From: Patescibacteria group bacterium
GTDB lineage: Bacteria; Patescibacteriota; Minisyncoccia; RBG-13-40-8-A
Direction of reading: 5' to 3'
Assembly (NCBI GenBank): GCA_022705575.1
Contig: JAKJED010000005.1
Span: forward strand, 1-40,095
DNA: 40,095 nucleotides
The notes below the pieces were generated by a model. The model saw only the letters and a program-made list of their open reading frames with translations. It was not told where the DNA came from and searched no databases. Of this stretch, positions 22,642-31,246 are shown piece by piece; positions within the stretch are counted from its first letter, which is position 1; each line of letters begins with the position of its first letter. The position numbers and the translations under genes are program-made.

Positions 22642-23652
22642 ATGTTCACTGATCCCCGTCAACAATTAGAAGACAACACACTAGACAAAACTTTGAGGCC
22701 AAATGAGCTTACAGAGTATTTTGGTCAAGAAAAGGTCAAAAAAAATCTTAAAGTTCTGCTTGAAGCGGCAAAAAAACGCGAAGAAGCAGCAGAACACATA
22801 TTATTGTATGGCGGTTCAGGATTAGGGAAAACAACCCTGGCGCACATTATTGCCAAAGAACTCGGAAGAAATATTAAAATTACTTCCGGACCGGCAATTG
22901 AAAAGGTCGGCGACCTTGCTTCGATTCTCACCAATCTTGAAAAGGGCGATGTTTTGTTTATTGATGAAGCACATCGCTTAAATAAATTAATTGAAGAATA
23001 TTTGTATCCAGCAATGGAAGATTTTCATTTAGATATTATTATTGGCAAGGGCCCGTCAGCACGCAGTATCCAACTAGACATTCCGCCGTTCACAATGATT
23101 GCTGCAACCACTCGCATTAGTTTATTGTCATCACCTTTACGAAATCGTTTTGGCGCAACATACCATTTAGATTTTTATGAAGAAAAAGACATTGAAGATA
23201 TTTTAAACAGATCAGCAAAAATTTTAAATATTGAAGCTGATAGAGAAGGACTGAAAGAAATTGCCAAAAGAGCAAGAAAAACGCCAAGAGTGGCAAATCG
23301 TTTATTGAAAAGAGTCAGGGACTATGCTCAGGTCCACGGACAAGGTAAAATAAATAAAAAAATCACTGAAGAAGCATTAGGGATGATGGAAATTGACGAA
23401 TTGGGATTAGAACCAATCGACAGATTGATTGTAAAAACAATTATTGAAAAATTTAACGGCGGACCGGTTGGGATTGAAACTATTGCTGCCGCAACATCCG
23501 AAGAACGCGACACTATTTCCGATATTTACGAACCCTATTTAATGCAAATTGGTTTTCTCGCCCGCACCCCGCAAGGCCGTATCGTCACTCCCGCTGCTTA
23601 CAAACACCTCGACCTCAAACCACCCAAATCCGAACAAGAAAAGTTGATTTAA
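22642..23652 (+). CDS. ruvB: Holliday junction branch migration helicase RuvB
   Basis: The 336-residue protein is a typical Ruv[19 protein letters not shown] at the start, Walker [13 protein letters not shown], Walker [12 protein letters not shown], sensor [18 protein letters not shown], and the winged-helix end [25 protein letters not shown]...[16 protein letters not shown]. It is the hexameric motor that drives branch migration with RuvA. It lies apart from ruvA (14.4-15.0 kb) and ruvC (28.0 kb). Confidence 0.97.
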   Translation: MFTDPRQQLEDNTLDKTLRPNELTEYFGQEKVKKNLKVLLEAAKKREEAAEHILLYGGSGLGKTTLAHIIAKELGRNIKITSGPAIEKVGDLASILTNLEKGDVLFIDEAHRLNKLIEEYLYPAMEDFHLDIIIGKGPSARSIQLDIPPFTMIAATTRISLLSSPLRNRFGATYHLDFYEEKDIEDILNRSAKILNIEADREGLKEIAKRARKTPRVANRLLKRVRDYAQVHGQGKINKKITEEALGMMEIDELGLEPIDRLIVKTIIEKFNGGPVGIETIAAATSEERDTISDIYEPYLMQIGFLARTPQGRIVTPAAYKHLDLKPPKSEQEKLI

Positions 23653-23698
23653 AAAACTTAACAAACGATTAAATTTTTTATACCATTAAATTAGAAGT

Positions 23699-23757
23699 AA
23701 ATCCTCCTGCGTTGGAATACCGTAAGGCGTTCCGTTAAAACAGGGGGTTTTCTATTT
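23699..23757 (+). terminator. Compound hairpin terminator after ruvB
   Basis: An outer stem, AAATCCTCCTG (23699-23709) with CAGGGGGTTTT (23741-23751), encloses an inner hairpin GGAATACC-GTAA-GGCGTTCC whose loop is a GNRA-type tetraloop. The 3' arm runs into TTTTCTATTT. It most simply ends ruvB transcription, but its two-level structure is more elaborate than usual. Confidence 0.65.
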
Positions 23758-23763
23758 AGGGGC

Positions 23764-23792
23764 TTGACAGAGTATTTTTTGAAATATACAAT
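23764..23792 (+). promoter_or_regulatory. Near-consensus promoter with no downstream gene
   Basis: TTGACA (23764-23769), a 17-base spacer and TACAAT (23787-23792). The start point would be near 23799, and a strong terminator stem begins at 23807. No plus-strand gene follows for almost 2 kb. Confidence 0.65.
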
Positions 23793-23806
23793 ATAAATAT
23801 CATTCG

Positions 23807-23832
23807 AAAACGCCACGCTTCGTGGCGTTTTT
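23807..23832. terminator. Bidirectional terminator
   Basis: An 11-bp stem, AAAACGCCACG-ctt-CGTGGCGTTTT, has T-runs on both strands. On minus it ends the NYN gene (stop at 23849). On plus it would stop any transcript from the promoter at 23764 after some 35 bases. Confidence 0.85.
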
Positions 23833-23848
23833 ATATTTACCCAAAACC

Positions 23849-24469
23849 TCATTTCTTAATGATTTCTTTCCACGAATTTATATCTATGAATTTGACATTT
23901 TGATGTTTAAATAATTCTCTAAGCTTATGAGAAAATCTTTTGCTGGTAATAGTGTTTTTGGACCGGTTAGAGACAATATAAACAAAAACATTTTTGTTTT
24001 CGGTTAAATCTTTGATTAAATATTCAAAATCACCATCGCCTGTAAAAATCATAAATTCCTTATTTGGACCAGCGTTGTTTACGGCGTCTACACCTAATTC
24101 GACATCGCAATTTGATTTTTTCTTATGTCCCATAGAAATTATTTCTAGGTTTTCAAAACCACATTGTTTACACTTGACACTAATTTTCTTGTCGGGATTT
24201 TTATATGGGATTGTTGTTTTGCTCTGAACAATATATCCTAATTTTTTTCAATCTTTCATATTCTTGTTCAGTATCTACGTCTCCTATATCTATCCCCGAG
24301 TAAAAAACACTGTTTCACATTTCCATCTATTTTTTAAATGGGCATACAATTTATCCCAATCGATTGAAAAATTTAATAATTTTTCTGTTGTATTAATAGT
24401 GTTGTATGCATCAATAAAGGCATATCTTTTTTTTGTTCTCCATTTTCCATAATTTTTATATTTAATCAT
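23849..24469 (-). pseudogene. NYN/PIN-like domain RNase gene broken by two homopolymer frameshifts
   Basis: From the ATG at 24469 (GGAG ribosome site 6-9 bases upstream) the frame reads RYAFIDAYNTINTTEKLL and then shifts at an A-run at 24302-24307 (one base short). A second shift occurs at a T-run at 24242-24248 (one base too long). Correcting both joins VFFYSGIDIGDVDTEQEYER, LKKLGYIVQSKT, a CKQC pair, KKSNCDVELGVDAV and IFTGDGDFEYLI into one protein of about 207 residues. It has the acidic residues of the NYN (LabA/MARF1-type) nuclease fold. The last part alone (23849-24133) forms a 94-residue frame. The two shifts cancel, so sequencing error or recent decay are both possible. Confidence 0.75.
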
Positions 24470-24514
24470 TACAACTCCATTATAACTCTGTTATTAACAA
24501 TATCAAGAAGAAAT

Positions 24515-24540
24515 AAAAAAGGCCACCAATGGGTTGGCCT
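24515..24540 (-). terminator. Terminator on minus, upstream of the NYN gene
   Basis: Read on minus, AGGCCA (24540-24535), a 9-base loop and TGGCCT (24525-24520) are followed by TTTTTATTT. It is the second of two tandem terminators after the small gene at 24615. Confidence 0.7.
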
Positions 24541-24555
24541 GAAAGATAAGTCAAT

Positions 24556-24583
24556 AAAAAAAGAGCCACGAGGCTCTTTTTTT
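24556..24583. terminator. Terminator with T-runs on both strands
   Basis: AAAAGAGCC-acga-GGCTCTTTT, flanked by A and T runs, can act in both directions. On minus it lies about 30 bases after the stop of the small gene at 24615. Confidence 0.8.
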
Positions 24584-24614
24584 ATTTTTTCTTGTTTTTA
24601 GATTTCTTTATTTT

Positions 24615-24800
24615 TTAAAACTCTTCTTCTTTTTTTAACGCTTCAGTCCATTCAACCACTGCATGGCCTAATTGATTCACGGAAACATTTTTTTCTGGAT
24701 GATATTTTCAGTCATCAGAAAGATTCATGGCTTTTATAAGGGGAGTTTGCTCTAATTGTTTTTCCTCTTCAGATGACGTTAATTTTGGTTCTTTTTCCAT
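24615..24800 (-). pseudogene. Small gene of 61 codons with an in-frame TGA
   Basis: The frame starts at the ATG at 24800, 5 bases after the arsM stop, and runs to TAA at 24615. It is interrupted at codon 31 by TGA (24710-24708): the reading is MEKEPKLTSSEEEKQLEQ ... NLSDD, stop, KYHPEKNVSVNQLGHAVVEW ... KKEEEF. The coding character continues past the stop, and a Trp codon (TGG) one base away would restore it. TGA is a real stop in neighbouring genes, so a mutation or sequencing error is likelier than recoding. No family is recognised; the product would be soluble and acidic. Confidence 0.55.
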
Positions 24801-24805
24801 ATATT

Positions 24806-25540
24806 TTATTTTACTAATTCAACCATTAAACTTTCTAAATTAATTCCATTATATTGCTCTTTGCTAATTTTTTTGTTTTCATACAAGATGTTAACCTTAA
24901 ATCCGGCATTTTTAATTTTATTTAAGTAATCTTCTTTTAACAATGCTCCTGCGACACAACCAGACAATAAATCCTTATCATTCTTTTGTTCCTCTGATAA
25001 TTCTTCTAATAAAACAATGTCCGAGACATAGATTTTCCCTCCTGGTTTAAGAACCCTGTATGCCTCGGCAAATGTTTTAGCTTTGTCGGGCGTTAAATTT
25101 ATAACACAATTAGTAATTATTATATCCACCGAATTATCTGGCAAGGGTAAGTTTTCTATCTCGCTTAAAATGAATTCTACATTTGATATGTTTTGATTTT
25201 TTGCGTTTGCTCTTGCCTTTTCTATCATTTCTTCGGTCATATCAATGCCAATAACATTGCCATTATCCCCAACTTTCTTGGCGGCTAAAATGGCGTCTAT
25301 ACCAGCACCAGATCCCAAATCAAGAACCGTATCTCCTTCTTTTATTCTACTAAAAGCAACTGGATTCCCGCAACCCAAGCCAAGATTTGCCTTGCCAACA
25401 ATTTTTAAATCTTCGTCAGTATAACCGATGTTTTTTGAAATATTTTCTGCACTACTGCATCCGCACACACAAGAAGATTTATTTGTCGCTATCTCTTTAT
25501 ATTTGTCTTTAACAATTTTTTTAATAATATCTTTTTGCAT
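24806..25540 (-). CDS. arsM: Arsenite methyltransferase ArsM
   Basis: The 244-residue protein shows the ArsM pattern: an N-terminal cysteine cluster (CVCGCSS, residues 24-30), [24 protein letters not shown] motif [17 protein letters not shown], and the two arsenic-binding cysteines in the NCVINL and [10 protein letters not shown] segments. It would methylate As(III) using SAM, giving volatile or less retained forms. No arsR or arsenite pump is in the window. Two damaged genes follow it on the same strand. Confidence 0.9.
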   Translation of the reverse strand: MQKDIIKKIVKDKYKEIATNKSSCVCGCSSAENISKNIGYTDEDLKIVGKANLGLGCGNPVAFSRIKEGDTVLDLGSGAGIDAILAAKKVGDNGNVIGIDMTEEMIEKARANAKNQNISNVEFILSEIENLPLPDNSVDIIITNCVINLTPDKAKTFAEAYRVLKPGGKIYVSDIVLLEELSEEQKNDKDLLSGCVAGALLKEDYLNKIKNAGFKVNILYENKKISKEQYNGINLESLMVELVK

Positions 25541-25627
25541 ATATTCTATATTATCAGAGATTTATATTAATGAAAAGGTAATTTTGTGATAAAATTTGTA
25601 TAGAGCGGAGTAAAATTATTTTGATTT

Positions 25628-27256
25628 ATGCAAAAAATATTTTTAGGAATAATAATTATTGTTGTTCTTTTTTTGTCTCCAAAAATTGTTTTTGGAAGCG
25701 TGGTGATAAATGAAGTGTTCTATAACCCAGGCGAAACAGATACGGGATTAGAATATATCGTTTTGTACAATAATGGATCTGAACCGTATTCTTTAAATAA
25801 TTATTGCTTGTATGCCGCAGGAAAACATTACATCATTAACTCTCTTACTATTAATCCTAATAACTCTACGATAATTCATTGGAACGCTGACGGCACAAAC
25901 ACCTCTACAGATATATACACCGGCAAATCATTAAAGAACATGAGTAATACATCGGGAGTGGTTTCTTTGTCGTCGTCGGATCAACATACTTCCTCAACTA
26001 TAAAAGATTATATTAGATACGGAACAACAGTAAAAACATGGGAGAATGATGCCGTAAGCGCAGGGATTTGGACAACGGGTAGCTTTATTCCAAATGTTCA
26101 AGAGGGCAAAGCAATTAAATTAATAATCAACGGAGTAGACAATAATTTGCCTAGTGACTGGATAGAGACTACGCCATCTGTAGTACAAACCGAAGAATCT
26201 TCATCCACATCCACAACCACAGAAGAAACCGAAACGCCGGAAATCCCGGAATCTACCACTAACAACTCTCCTCCAACTGCCAATGCTGGGGACAATATTA
26301 TTGGATTTATTGATCAAGAAATTCTTTTTGACGGCTCGTTGTCTTCTGATCCCGATAACAATGAACTTGCTTATTCTTGGAATACTGGAGATGGAAACTC
26401 TTTGGATAAAATTTCTTTAACCCATAAATATGCTTATCCCGGAACATATCTTGCGACTTTAACTGTTTTTGACGGCAGATATTATTCCACAGATACAATC
26501 ACAGTACAAATTCAACAAGCACAGATTATTATTAATGAATTTATGCCGAATCCCGAAGGCAAAGACGAGGAAGAAGAATGGGTTGAAATCTATAATGGAG
26601 CTGATTCAATTTCCGATATCTCCAACTGGCAATTAGATGACATGGCAAGCGGAAGTAAGGCATTTGTTTTTCCAAAAAATACTTTTATTGCGCCAAAAAG
26701 TTATCTGGTATTTTCAAGACAGACAACAAAAATCGCATTAAATAATAATATTGATTCTGTCAGGCTATTAATGCCAGACGGCACAGTATTTCAAGAAATA
26801 AATTATGAAAAACCTCCGCAAGGCAAATCGTCGGCCAGAACCGAAGAAGGCTTTGTGTGGTCAGAGCCTACGCCGGGAATGGCAAATATCTCGAGCATTA
26901 TAGGAATCAACCCTTCAACGGGCTCAAGGCAAGCTAAACAAACCGTCTCCCAAATGAATGTTGTTGCACCACAAACAACTAAAAACTCTACAAAAACTTA
27001 TTCTATAGATTTGCCGAAAAATGATATTGAAGGTGGTTATATTCAATTGTCTAATAATAGTCAAACGGATACCAATAGGATTACAATTCAAAGAGAAAAC
27101 AAAGGGAATAATAAGGGAGACAACGAGATGGCACTGATCCGACAAAATACTCAAAATCCACTTAATTTAACCCTTCTTATTATATGTATTGTGTTTGGGG
27201 CGAGCTTTATGGGGCTATTATTGGTTAAATTTAGGAAAAAAGGATTGCCAACTTAA
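25628..27256 (+). CDS. Secreted or cell-surface protein with lamin-tail and PKD domains, C-terminal anchor
   Basis: The 542-residue protein begins with a signal-like hydrophobic segment (residues 3-23). A first lamin-tail-type domain (VVINEVFYNPGETDTGLEYIVLYN) follows, then a Thr/Glu/Pro-rich linker, then a PKD domain (PPTANAGDNIIGFIDQEILFDGS ... YAYPGTYLATLTVFDG). A second lamin-tail domain comes next (IIINEFMPNPEGKDEEEEWVEIYN). A low-complexity stretch and a membrane helix (about 512-535) with basic end RKKG close it. Such LTD/PKD proteins are common on the CPR cell surface, with proposed roles in attachment. Function is not provable here. An extended -10 (TGATAAAAT) ends at 25595. Confidence 0.85.
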   Translation: MQKIFLGIIIIVVLFLSPKIVFGSVVINEVFYNPGETDTGLEYIVLYNNGSEPYSLNNYCLYAAGKHYIINSLTINPNNSTIIHWNADGTNTSTDIYTGKSLKNMSNTSGVVSLSSSDQHTSSTIKDYIRYGTTVKTWENDAVSAGIWTTGSFIPNVQEGKAIKLIINGVDNNLPSDWIETTPSVVQTEESSSTSTTTEETETPEIPESTTNNSPPTANAGDNIIGFIDQEILFDGSLSSDPDNNELAYSWNTGDGNSLDKISLTHKYAYPGTYLATLTVFDGRYYSTDTITVQIQQAQIIINEFMPNPEGKDEEEEWVEIYNGADSISDISNWQLDDMASGSKAFVFPKNTFIAPKSYLVFSRQTTKIALNNNIDSVRLLMPDGTVFQEINYEKPPQGKSSARTEEGFVWSEPTPGMANISSIIGINPSTGSRQAKQTVSQMNVVAPQTTKNSTKTYSIDLPKNDIEGGYIQLSNNSQTDTNRITIQRENKGNNKGDNEMALIRQNTQNPLNLTLLIICIVFGASFMGLLLVKFRKKGLPT

Positions 27257-27281
27257 TAATTTTCTGTCAAAATTGGGGCAT

Positions 27282-28007
27282 ATGAGTGGGCATAACAAAT
27301 GGGCAAATATCAAAGTTAGAAAAGGGGCCATGGATAAAAAACGTGGCAAGATTTTTAGTAAAATGGCTAAATTTATTGAAATTTCTGCCCGAAAAGGTGG
27401 CGACCCGGTTACCAACCCCTCTTTACGTATGGCAATTGATAAAGCGCGCTCTTATAATATGCCTAATGACAATATTCAGCGCGCAATTAAAAAGGGAACA
27501 GGCGAAAATAAAGACGGAGCACAATTAGAAGAAGTGATATACGAAGCTTACGGACCAGAAGGAAGTCAATTAATTCTTGAAATTATTACAGACAATAAAA
27601 ACCGCACTATTTCCGAGGTCAGACATATTCTGGACACCCACGACGGCAGATTAGCGGAAAACGGCAGCGTTAAATGGAATTTCAACCAAATGGGAGTAAT
27701 CAGAATTGATAAAAACAAAATTTTCAAGCCCATTGAAGAGCTTGAATTGTCTTTAATTGATGTGGGGGCGGAAGACATAAAAATAACCGAGGGTATTTTG
27801 GAAATAAAAACTTTGCCGGAAAATCTTGAAAAAACAAAAGAAACAATTAAAAAAGAAAATGTTGAAATTGAAGAATCGGGATTAGAATGGATTGCAAAAA
27901 ACGAAGTTAATGTTTCTGAAAAAGAAAAAGACAAAATTGAAAAACTTTTTGAAGCCCTCGATGAAAACGACGACGTCAACGAAATTTATTCAAATGTAAC
28001 CTTATAA
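27282..28007 (+). CDS. yebC: YebC/PmpR-family translation or transcription factor
   Basis: The start is the ATG at 27282 (MSGHNKWANIKVRKGAMDKKRGKIFSKM), the invariant YebC beginning, although the frame is open upstream into the end of the previous gene. The 241 residues contain DKARSYNMPNDNIQRAIKKGTGE, YEAYGPEGSQLILEIITDNKNRT, and GSVKWNFNQMGVIRI. YebC proteins were described as DNA-binding regulators and more recently as ribosome-associated factors helping difficult (proline-rich) translation. ruvC follows after 3 bases, matching the yebC-ruvC pairing of many bacteria. Confidence 0.96.
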   Translation: MSGHNKWANIKVRKGAMDKKRGKIFSKMAKFIEISARKGGDPVTNPSLRMAIDKARSYNMPNDNIQRAIKKGTGENKDGAQLEEVIYEAYGPEGSQLILEIITDNKNRTISEVRHILDTHDGRLAENGSVKWNFNQMGVIRIDKNKIFKPIEELELSLIDVGAEDIKITEGILEIKTLPENLEKTKETIKKENVEIEESGLEWIAKNEVNVSEKEKDKIEKLFEALDENDDVNEIYSNVTL

Positions 28008-28010
28008 TCT

Positions 28011-28505
28011 ATGATAATTTTAGGCATTGATCCAGGAACAGCAATAATTGGATACGGAATAATTGAAAAACTAAAAGCTAAAAGTCAAAAATTAAAAATT
28101 ATTGATTACGGTTGTATTATAACAACTCCTGATTTTTCTACGGCCGAAAGACTGGAAAAACTACATTTGAGCCTAGAAAAACTAATAAAAAAATACAAGC
28201 CGGATATTGTTGCAGTAGAAGATATTTTTTTCTTTAAAAACCTAAAAACCGCGATTAAAGTAAGTCAAGCGCGAGGAGTAATTCTTTTAACAATTGCCGA
28301 AGCAAAAATAGAGCTTGCAGAATATACGCCCTTACAAATAAAACAAGCTGTTGCCTGCTATGGACGAGCGGACAAAAACCAAGTTCAAAAAATGGTAAAA
28401 ACCATATTAGAACTAAAAGAAGTTCCTAGACCAGACGATGCCGCTGATGCTTTAGCGGTTGCCATCTGCTGTGCAAACTCCATAAAATCCACCAAACAGA
28501 CTTGA
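28011..28505 (+). CDS. ruvC: Holliday junction resolvase RuvC
   Basis: The RNase H-like fold has catalytic acids at Asp7 (MIILGIDPGTAIIGYG), Glu70 (DIVAVEDIFF), and Asp143/Asp146 (PDDAADALAVAI). It cuts Holliday junctions after RuvAB branch migration. Residues 20-29 (KLKAKSQKLK) resemble the mini-repeat insertions seen in elp3. It ends with TGA. It is co-transcribed with yebC. Confidence 0.96.
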   Translation: MIILGIDPGTAIIGYGIIEKLKAKSQKLKIIDYGCIITTPDFSTAERLEKLHLSLEKLIKKYKPDIVAVEDIFFFKNLKTAIKVSQARGVILLTIAEAKIELAEYTPLQIKQAVACYGRADKNQVQKMVKTILELKEVPRPDDAADALAVAICCANSIKSTKQT

Positions 28506-28580
28506 CACAACATTTTTTATAATTATAATAAAACGCATGGCCTTAAAATAAGGACAAATAATAATTAAAAACACTTCAAT

Positions 28581-28790
28581 ATGACTTTAACAACTATCGA
28601 CGAAATTTCCAAAATCGTTGATTTCAGCGGAGACGATGATGAAAATACAGACAAAGATACTTACGAAAATGATGGAATTGAAAATTTCGATGATGAAGAC
28701 GAAAAAGAAGAAGAGGAAGAGAGCGAGGACATGAGCGAAGAAAATGATGATGACGAAGAAGAAGACGAGGACGAATCCGAGGAAGAATAA
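28581..28790 (+). CDS. Small, extremely acidic protein
   Basis: The 69-residue frame begins MTLTTIDEISKIVDFSGDDD and then is almost pure Asp/Glu with a few Ser, Asn and Lys. There is no recognisable fold; it would be disordered. A standalone spacer on both sides and a strong hairpin right after the stop support a real transcription unit. Acidic proteins of this kind can mimic nucleic acid or bind basic proteins or metal ions, but this is speculation. A low-complexity non-coding repeat is the alternative. Confidence 0.55.
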   Translation: MTLTTIDEISKIVDFSGDDDENTDKDTYENDGIENFDDEDEKEEEEESEDMSEENDDDEEEDEDESEEE

Positions 28791-28796
28791 AAAAAC

Positions 28797-28839
28797 TTGA
28801 AACTAAAATCCCGGTCACAATCCGGGGTTTTAGTTTCAA
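28797..28839 (+). terminator. Long hairpin (terminator) after the acidic-protein gene
   Basis: Arms 28797-28814 and 28822-28839 form an 18-bp stem (CCCGG/CCGGG near the loop, with one G-T pair). On plus, TTTTAGTTT follows the GC part. On minus the full stem is followed by a T-run. Confidence 0.75.
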
Positions 28840-28868
28840 AAAAATAAATGCTATGATTATATTAGGTT

Positions 28869-31184
28869 ATGCCAAAAATTGAATCATATAATAAAACAAA
28901 CAAATGGCAAAAAAGGGGCTTAAATATTTTTATTGGGCTGCTTGTTTTATTTTTTGCAATTATAATTATTGTTTTTGTTTTTTGTTTCAAAGATCTTCCT
29001 AATCCCGAAAATTTAATCCACAGAGACATAACTGAATCAACAAAAATTTACGACAGAACCGGCGAAATTATTCTTTATGATGTTCATGGCGAAGAAAAAA
29101 GAACCGTAATTCCATTTGAAGAAATCCCTCAACATGTCAAAAATGCGACAATAGCGATTGAAGACACTAATTTTTACCACCATTTCGGCATCGACCTTAA
29201 GGGGGTACTAAGATCAATCGTCTATAATATTATTGGGAAAGAAGTTTTAGGGACAAAAACTAATGTTGGAGGCTCTACAATCACTCAACAATTTATTAAA
29301 AACGCCATCTTAACATCAGAAAAAACCTACATACGTAAAATCAAAGAAGCAATCCTTGCAATTGAAACAGAAATGAAATATTCTAAAAATGAAATTTTAA
29401 GTTTTTATCTTAACCAAGTTCCTTACGGGTCTAATGCCTATGGAATAGAGGCGGCGGCACAAACATTTTTTAATAAAAACGCAAAAAATTTAACCTTGGC
29501 TGAGTCAGCGCTTCTTGCGGCGCTAACCCAGGCCCCGAGCTATTATTCTCCATACGGATCGCACTTTGAAACCACTAAAGCAAGACAAGAACATATTTTA
29601 AAAAGAATGAATGAACTTGGTTTTATTTCTCCAGAACAGCACGAAAACGCTAAAAATGAAAAATTGAATTTTGCTCTTCCCAGCTCAGGAATAAAGGCTC
29701 CGCACTTTGTAATGTACATCAAAGAGTATTTGGAAAATAAATACGGAAAAGACTATATTGAAACTGCCGGGCTTAAGGTGTATACAACGCTGGACTGGGA
29801 CTTACAACAAATTGCTGACCGAGCAGTAAAAATTGGCGCGGAAACCAACGGTAAAAAATATAACGCCCAAAACGCGGCACTTGCGGCTATAGACCCCAAA
29901 ACAGGACAAATTTTAGCGATGGTAGGATCTAAAAATTACGATGCCGATTCTTATCCTGCAAATTGCACTCCGGGAAATAATTGTTTATTTGAACCATATG
30001 TCAACGTAACAACCAGTCCAAGACAACCGGGATCTTCGTTTAAACCATTTGCTTATGCGGTTGCCTTCCAAAAGGGATTTACTCCCGACACTGTGCTTTT
30101 CGACTTGAAAACAGAATTTAACCCGAACTGCTCATCAAGCGCAACACAAGAAACAGACCAATACGGAACAAAATGTTACCATCCCAAAAATTATGATGGA
30201 AAATTCAGGGGCCCAATTTCAATGAAAGAATCCCTGGCACAATCTTTAAATATTCCTTCTGTAAAAACTCTTTACTTAGCGGGAGTGGATGAAACCATTA
30301 ATCTGGCACAAGATATGGGAATTGAAACATTAAAAGATCGCTCAAGATTCGGATTGTCATTGGTATTGGGAGGGGGAGAGGTTAAACTATTAGAAGAAAC
30401 TGCTGCTTTTGGCGTTTTTGCCAACGAAGGAATAAAAAATCCCATTCAAGGCATTCTAAAAATAGAAGACAATAAAGGTAACACCATAGAACAATATAAA
30501 AATAACCCTAAAAAAATTTTAGAACCACAAATTACAAGAATTATTTCTGAAATTTTATCTTCAGAAGATTATCGAGCTCCAATTTTTGGCAGAAAATCAT
30601 ATTTATATATAGAAAACATTCCGGTTGCAGCAAAAACCGGCACAACCCAAGACTACAAAGACGGATGGACGGTTGGATATACGCCATCTATCGCTGTCGG
30701 AGTTTGGACAGGAAATAATAACAATGTGTCTATAAACAAAGAGCCGGGGGCGGTAATTGCTGCGCCGATTTGGAACGAGTTTATCAAAAAAGCATATGCG
30801 AAAAAACAAGAATTAAAAACATCCACAAAACCAGAAAATTATTTTGATTTACCTGTGCCAGCAGAAGAATTTCTTAAACCCGAACAAACTATAACCGATA
30901 AAGATATTTTAAACGGGAACCATATTACTGATTTAAAATTAAAAATAGACAAATCTTCCGGATTGCCGGCAACAAGCTCAACTTTGCCGGAATTAATAGA
31001 AGAAAAAACATACCCTCAAATACATTCTATTTTACATTTTATAGATAAAAACAACCCATTAGGAGAGACTAATGGGCAAAACGACTCACAATATATAAAT
31101 TGGGAGCAATCAATTTTGAACTGGGTAAGTAAACTAGAAAACGGTTATTTATATAATCAAAACCCCATTTCAACCGAACCTTAA
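28869..31184 (+). CDS. Penicillin-binding protein 1A (bifunctional transglycosylase/transpeptidase)
   Basis: The 771-residue protein has a short cytoplasmic start and one membrane helix (residues 20-42). A GT51 glycosyltransferase domain follows (IAIEDTNFYHHFGIDLKG with the catalytic Glu, GGSTITQQFIKNAIL, LNQVPYGSNAYGIEAAAQTFF). The transpeptidase domain has the active-site SSFK (about 389-392), SLN (about 458) and KTGTT (about 587). It polymerises and crosslinks peptidoglycan. A tail of about 120 residues after the transpeptidase core is less conserved. The spacer before it has TGCTATGAT, an extended -10-like sequence. Confidence 0.95.
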   Translation: MPKIESYNKTNKWQKRGLNIFIGLLVLFFAIIIIVFVFCFKDLPNPENLIHRDITESTKIYDRTGEIILYDVHGEEKRTVIPFEEIPQHVKNATIAIEDTNFYHHFGIDLKGVLRSIVYNIIGKEVLGTKTNVGGSTITQQFIKNAILTSEKTYIRKIKEAILAIETEMKYSKNEILSFYLNQVPYGSNAYGIEAAAQTFFNKNAKNLTLAESALLAALTQAPSYYSPYGSHFETTKARQEHILKRMNELGFISPEQHENAKNEKLNFALPSSGIKAPHFVMYIKEYLENKYGKDYIETAGLKVYTTLDWDLQQIADRAVKIGAETNGKKYNAQNAALAAIDPKTGQILAMVGSKNYDADSYPANCTPGNNCLFEPYVNVTTSPRQPGSSFKPFAYAVAFQKGFTPDTVLFDLKTEFNPNCSSSATQETDQYGTKCYHPKNYDGKFRGPISMKESLAQSLNIPSVKTLYLAGVDETINLAQDMGIETLKDRSRFGLSLVLGGGEVKLLEETAAFGVFANEGIKNPIQGILKIEDNKGNTIEQYKNNPKKILEPQITRIISEILSSEDYRAPIFGRKSYLYIENIPVAAKTGTTQDYKDGWTVGYTPSIAVGVWTGNNNNVSINKEPGAVIAAPIWNEFIKKAYAKKQELKTSTKPENYFDLPVPAEEFLKPEQTITDKDILNGNHITDLKLKIDKSSGLPATSSTLPELIEEKTYPQIHSILHFIDKNNPLGETNGQNDSQYINWEQSILNWVSKLENGYLYNQNPISTEP

Positions 31185-31211
31185 AATCGCTCAAAAAACT
31201 TTTTATTTTAT

Positions 31212-31246
31212 AAAAGCGCCTTAATTTTTCGGCGCTTTTTTATTTT
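31212..31246. terminator. Bidirectional terminator between PBP1A and dnaN
   Basis: AAAAGCGCC (31212-31220) and GGCGCTTTT (31231-31239) form a stem with T-rich runs on both strands, serving the two convergent genes. Confidence 0.85.

Noticed and set aside
24615-24800. Genetic code with TGA as Trp or Gly
   Set aside because: TGA ends tsaE, ruvC, the LOG-like gene and the flippase gene at the right places, so the standard code holds.
28624-28839. 71-codon minus frame over the acidic gene
   Set aside because: It is the antisense of GAA/GAT repeats and includes the terminator; no family pattern.
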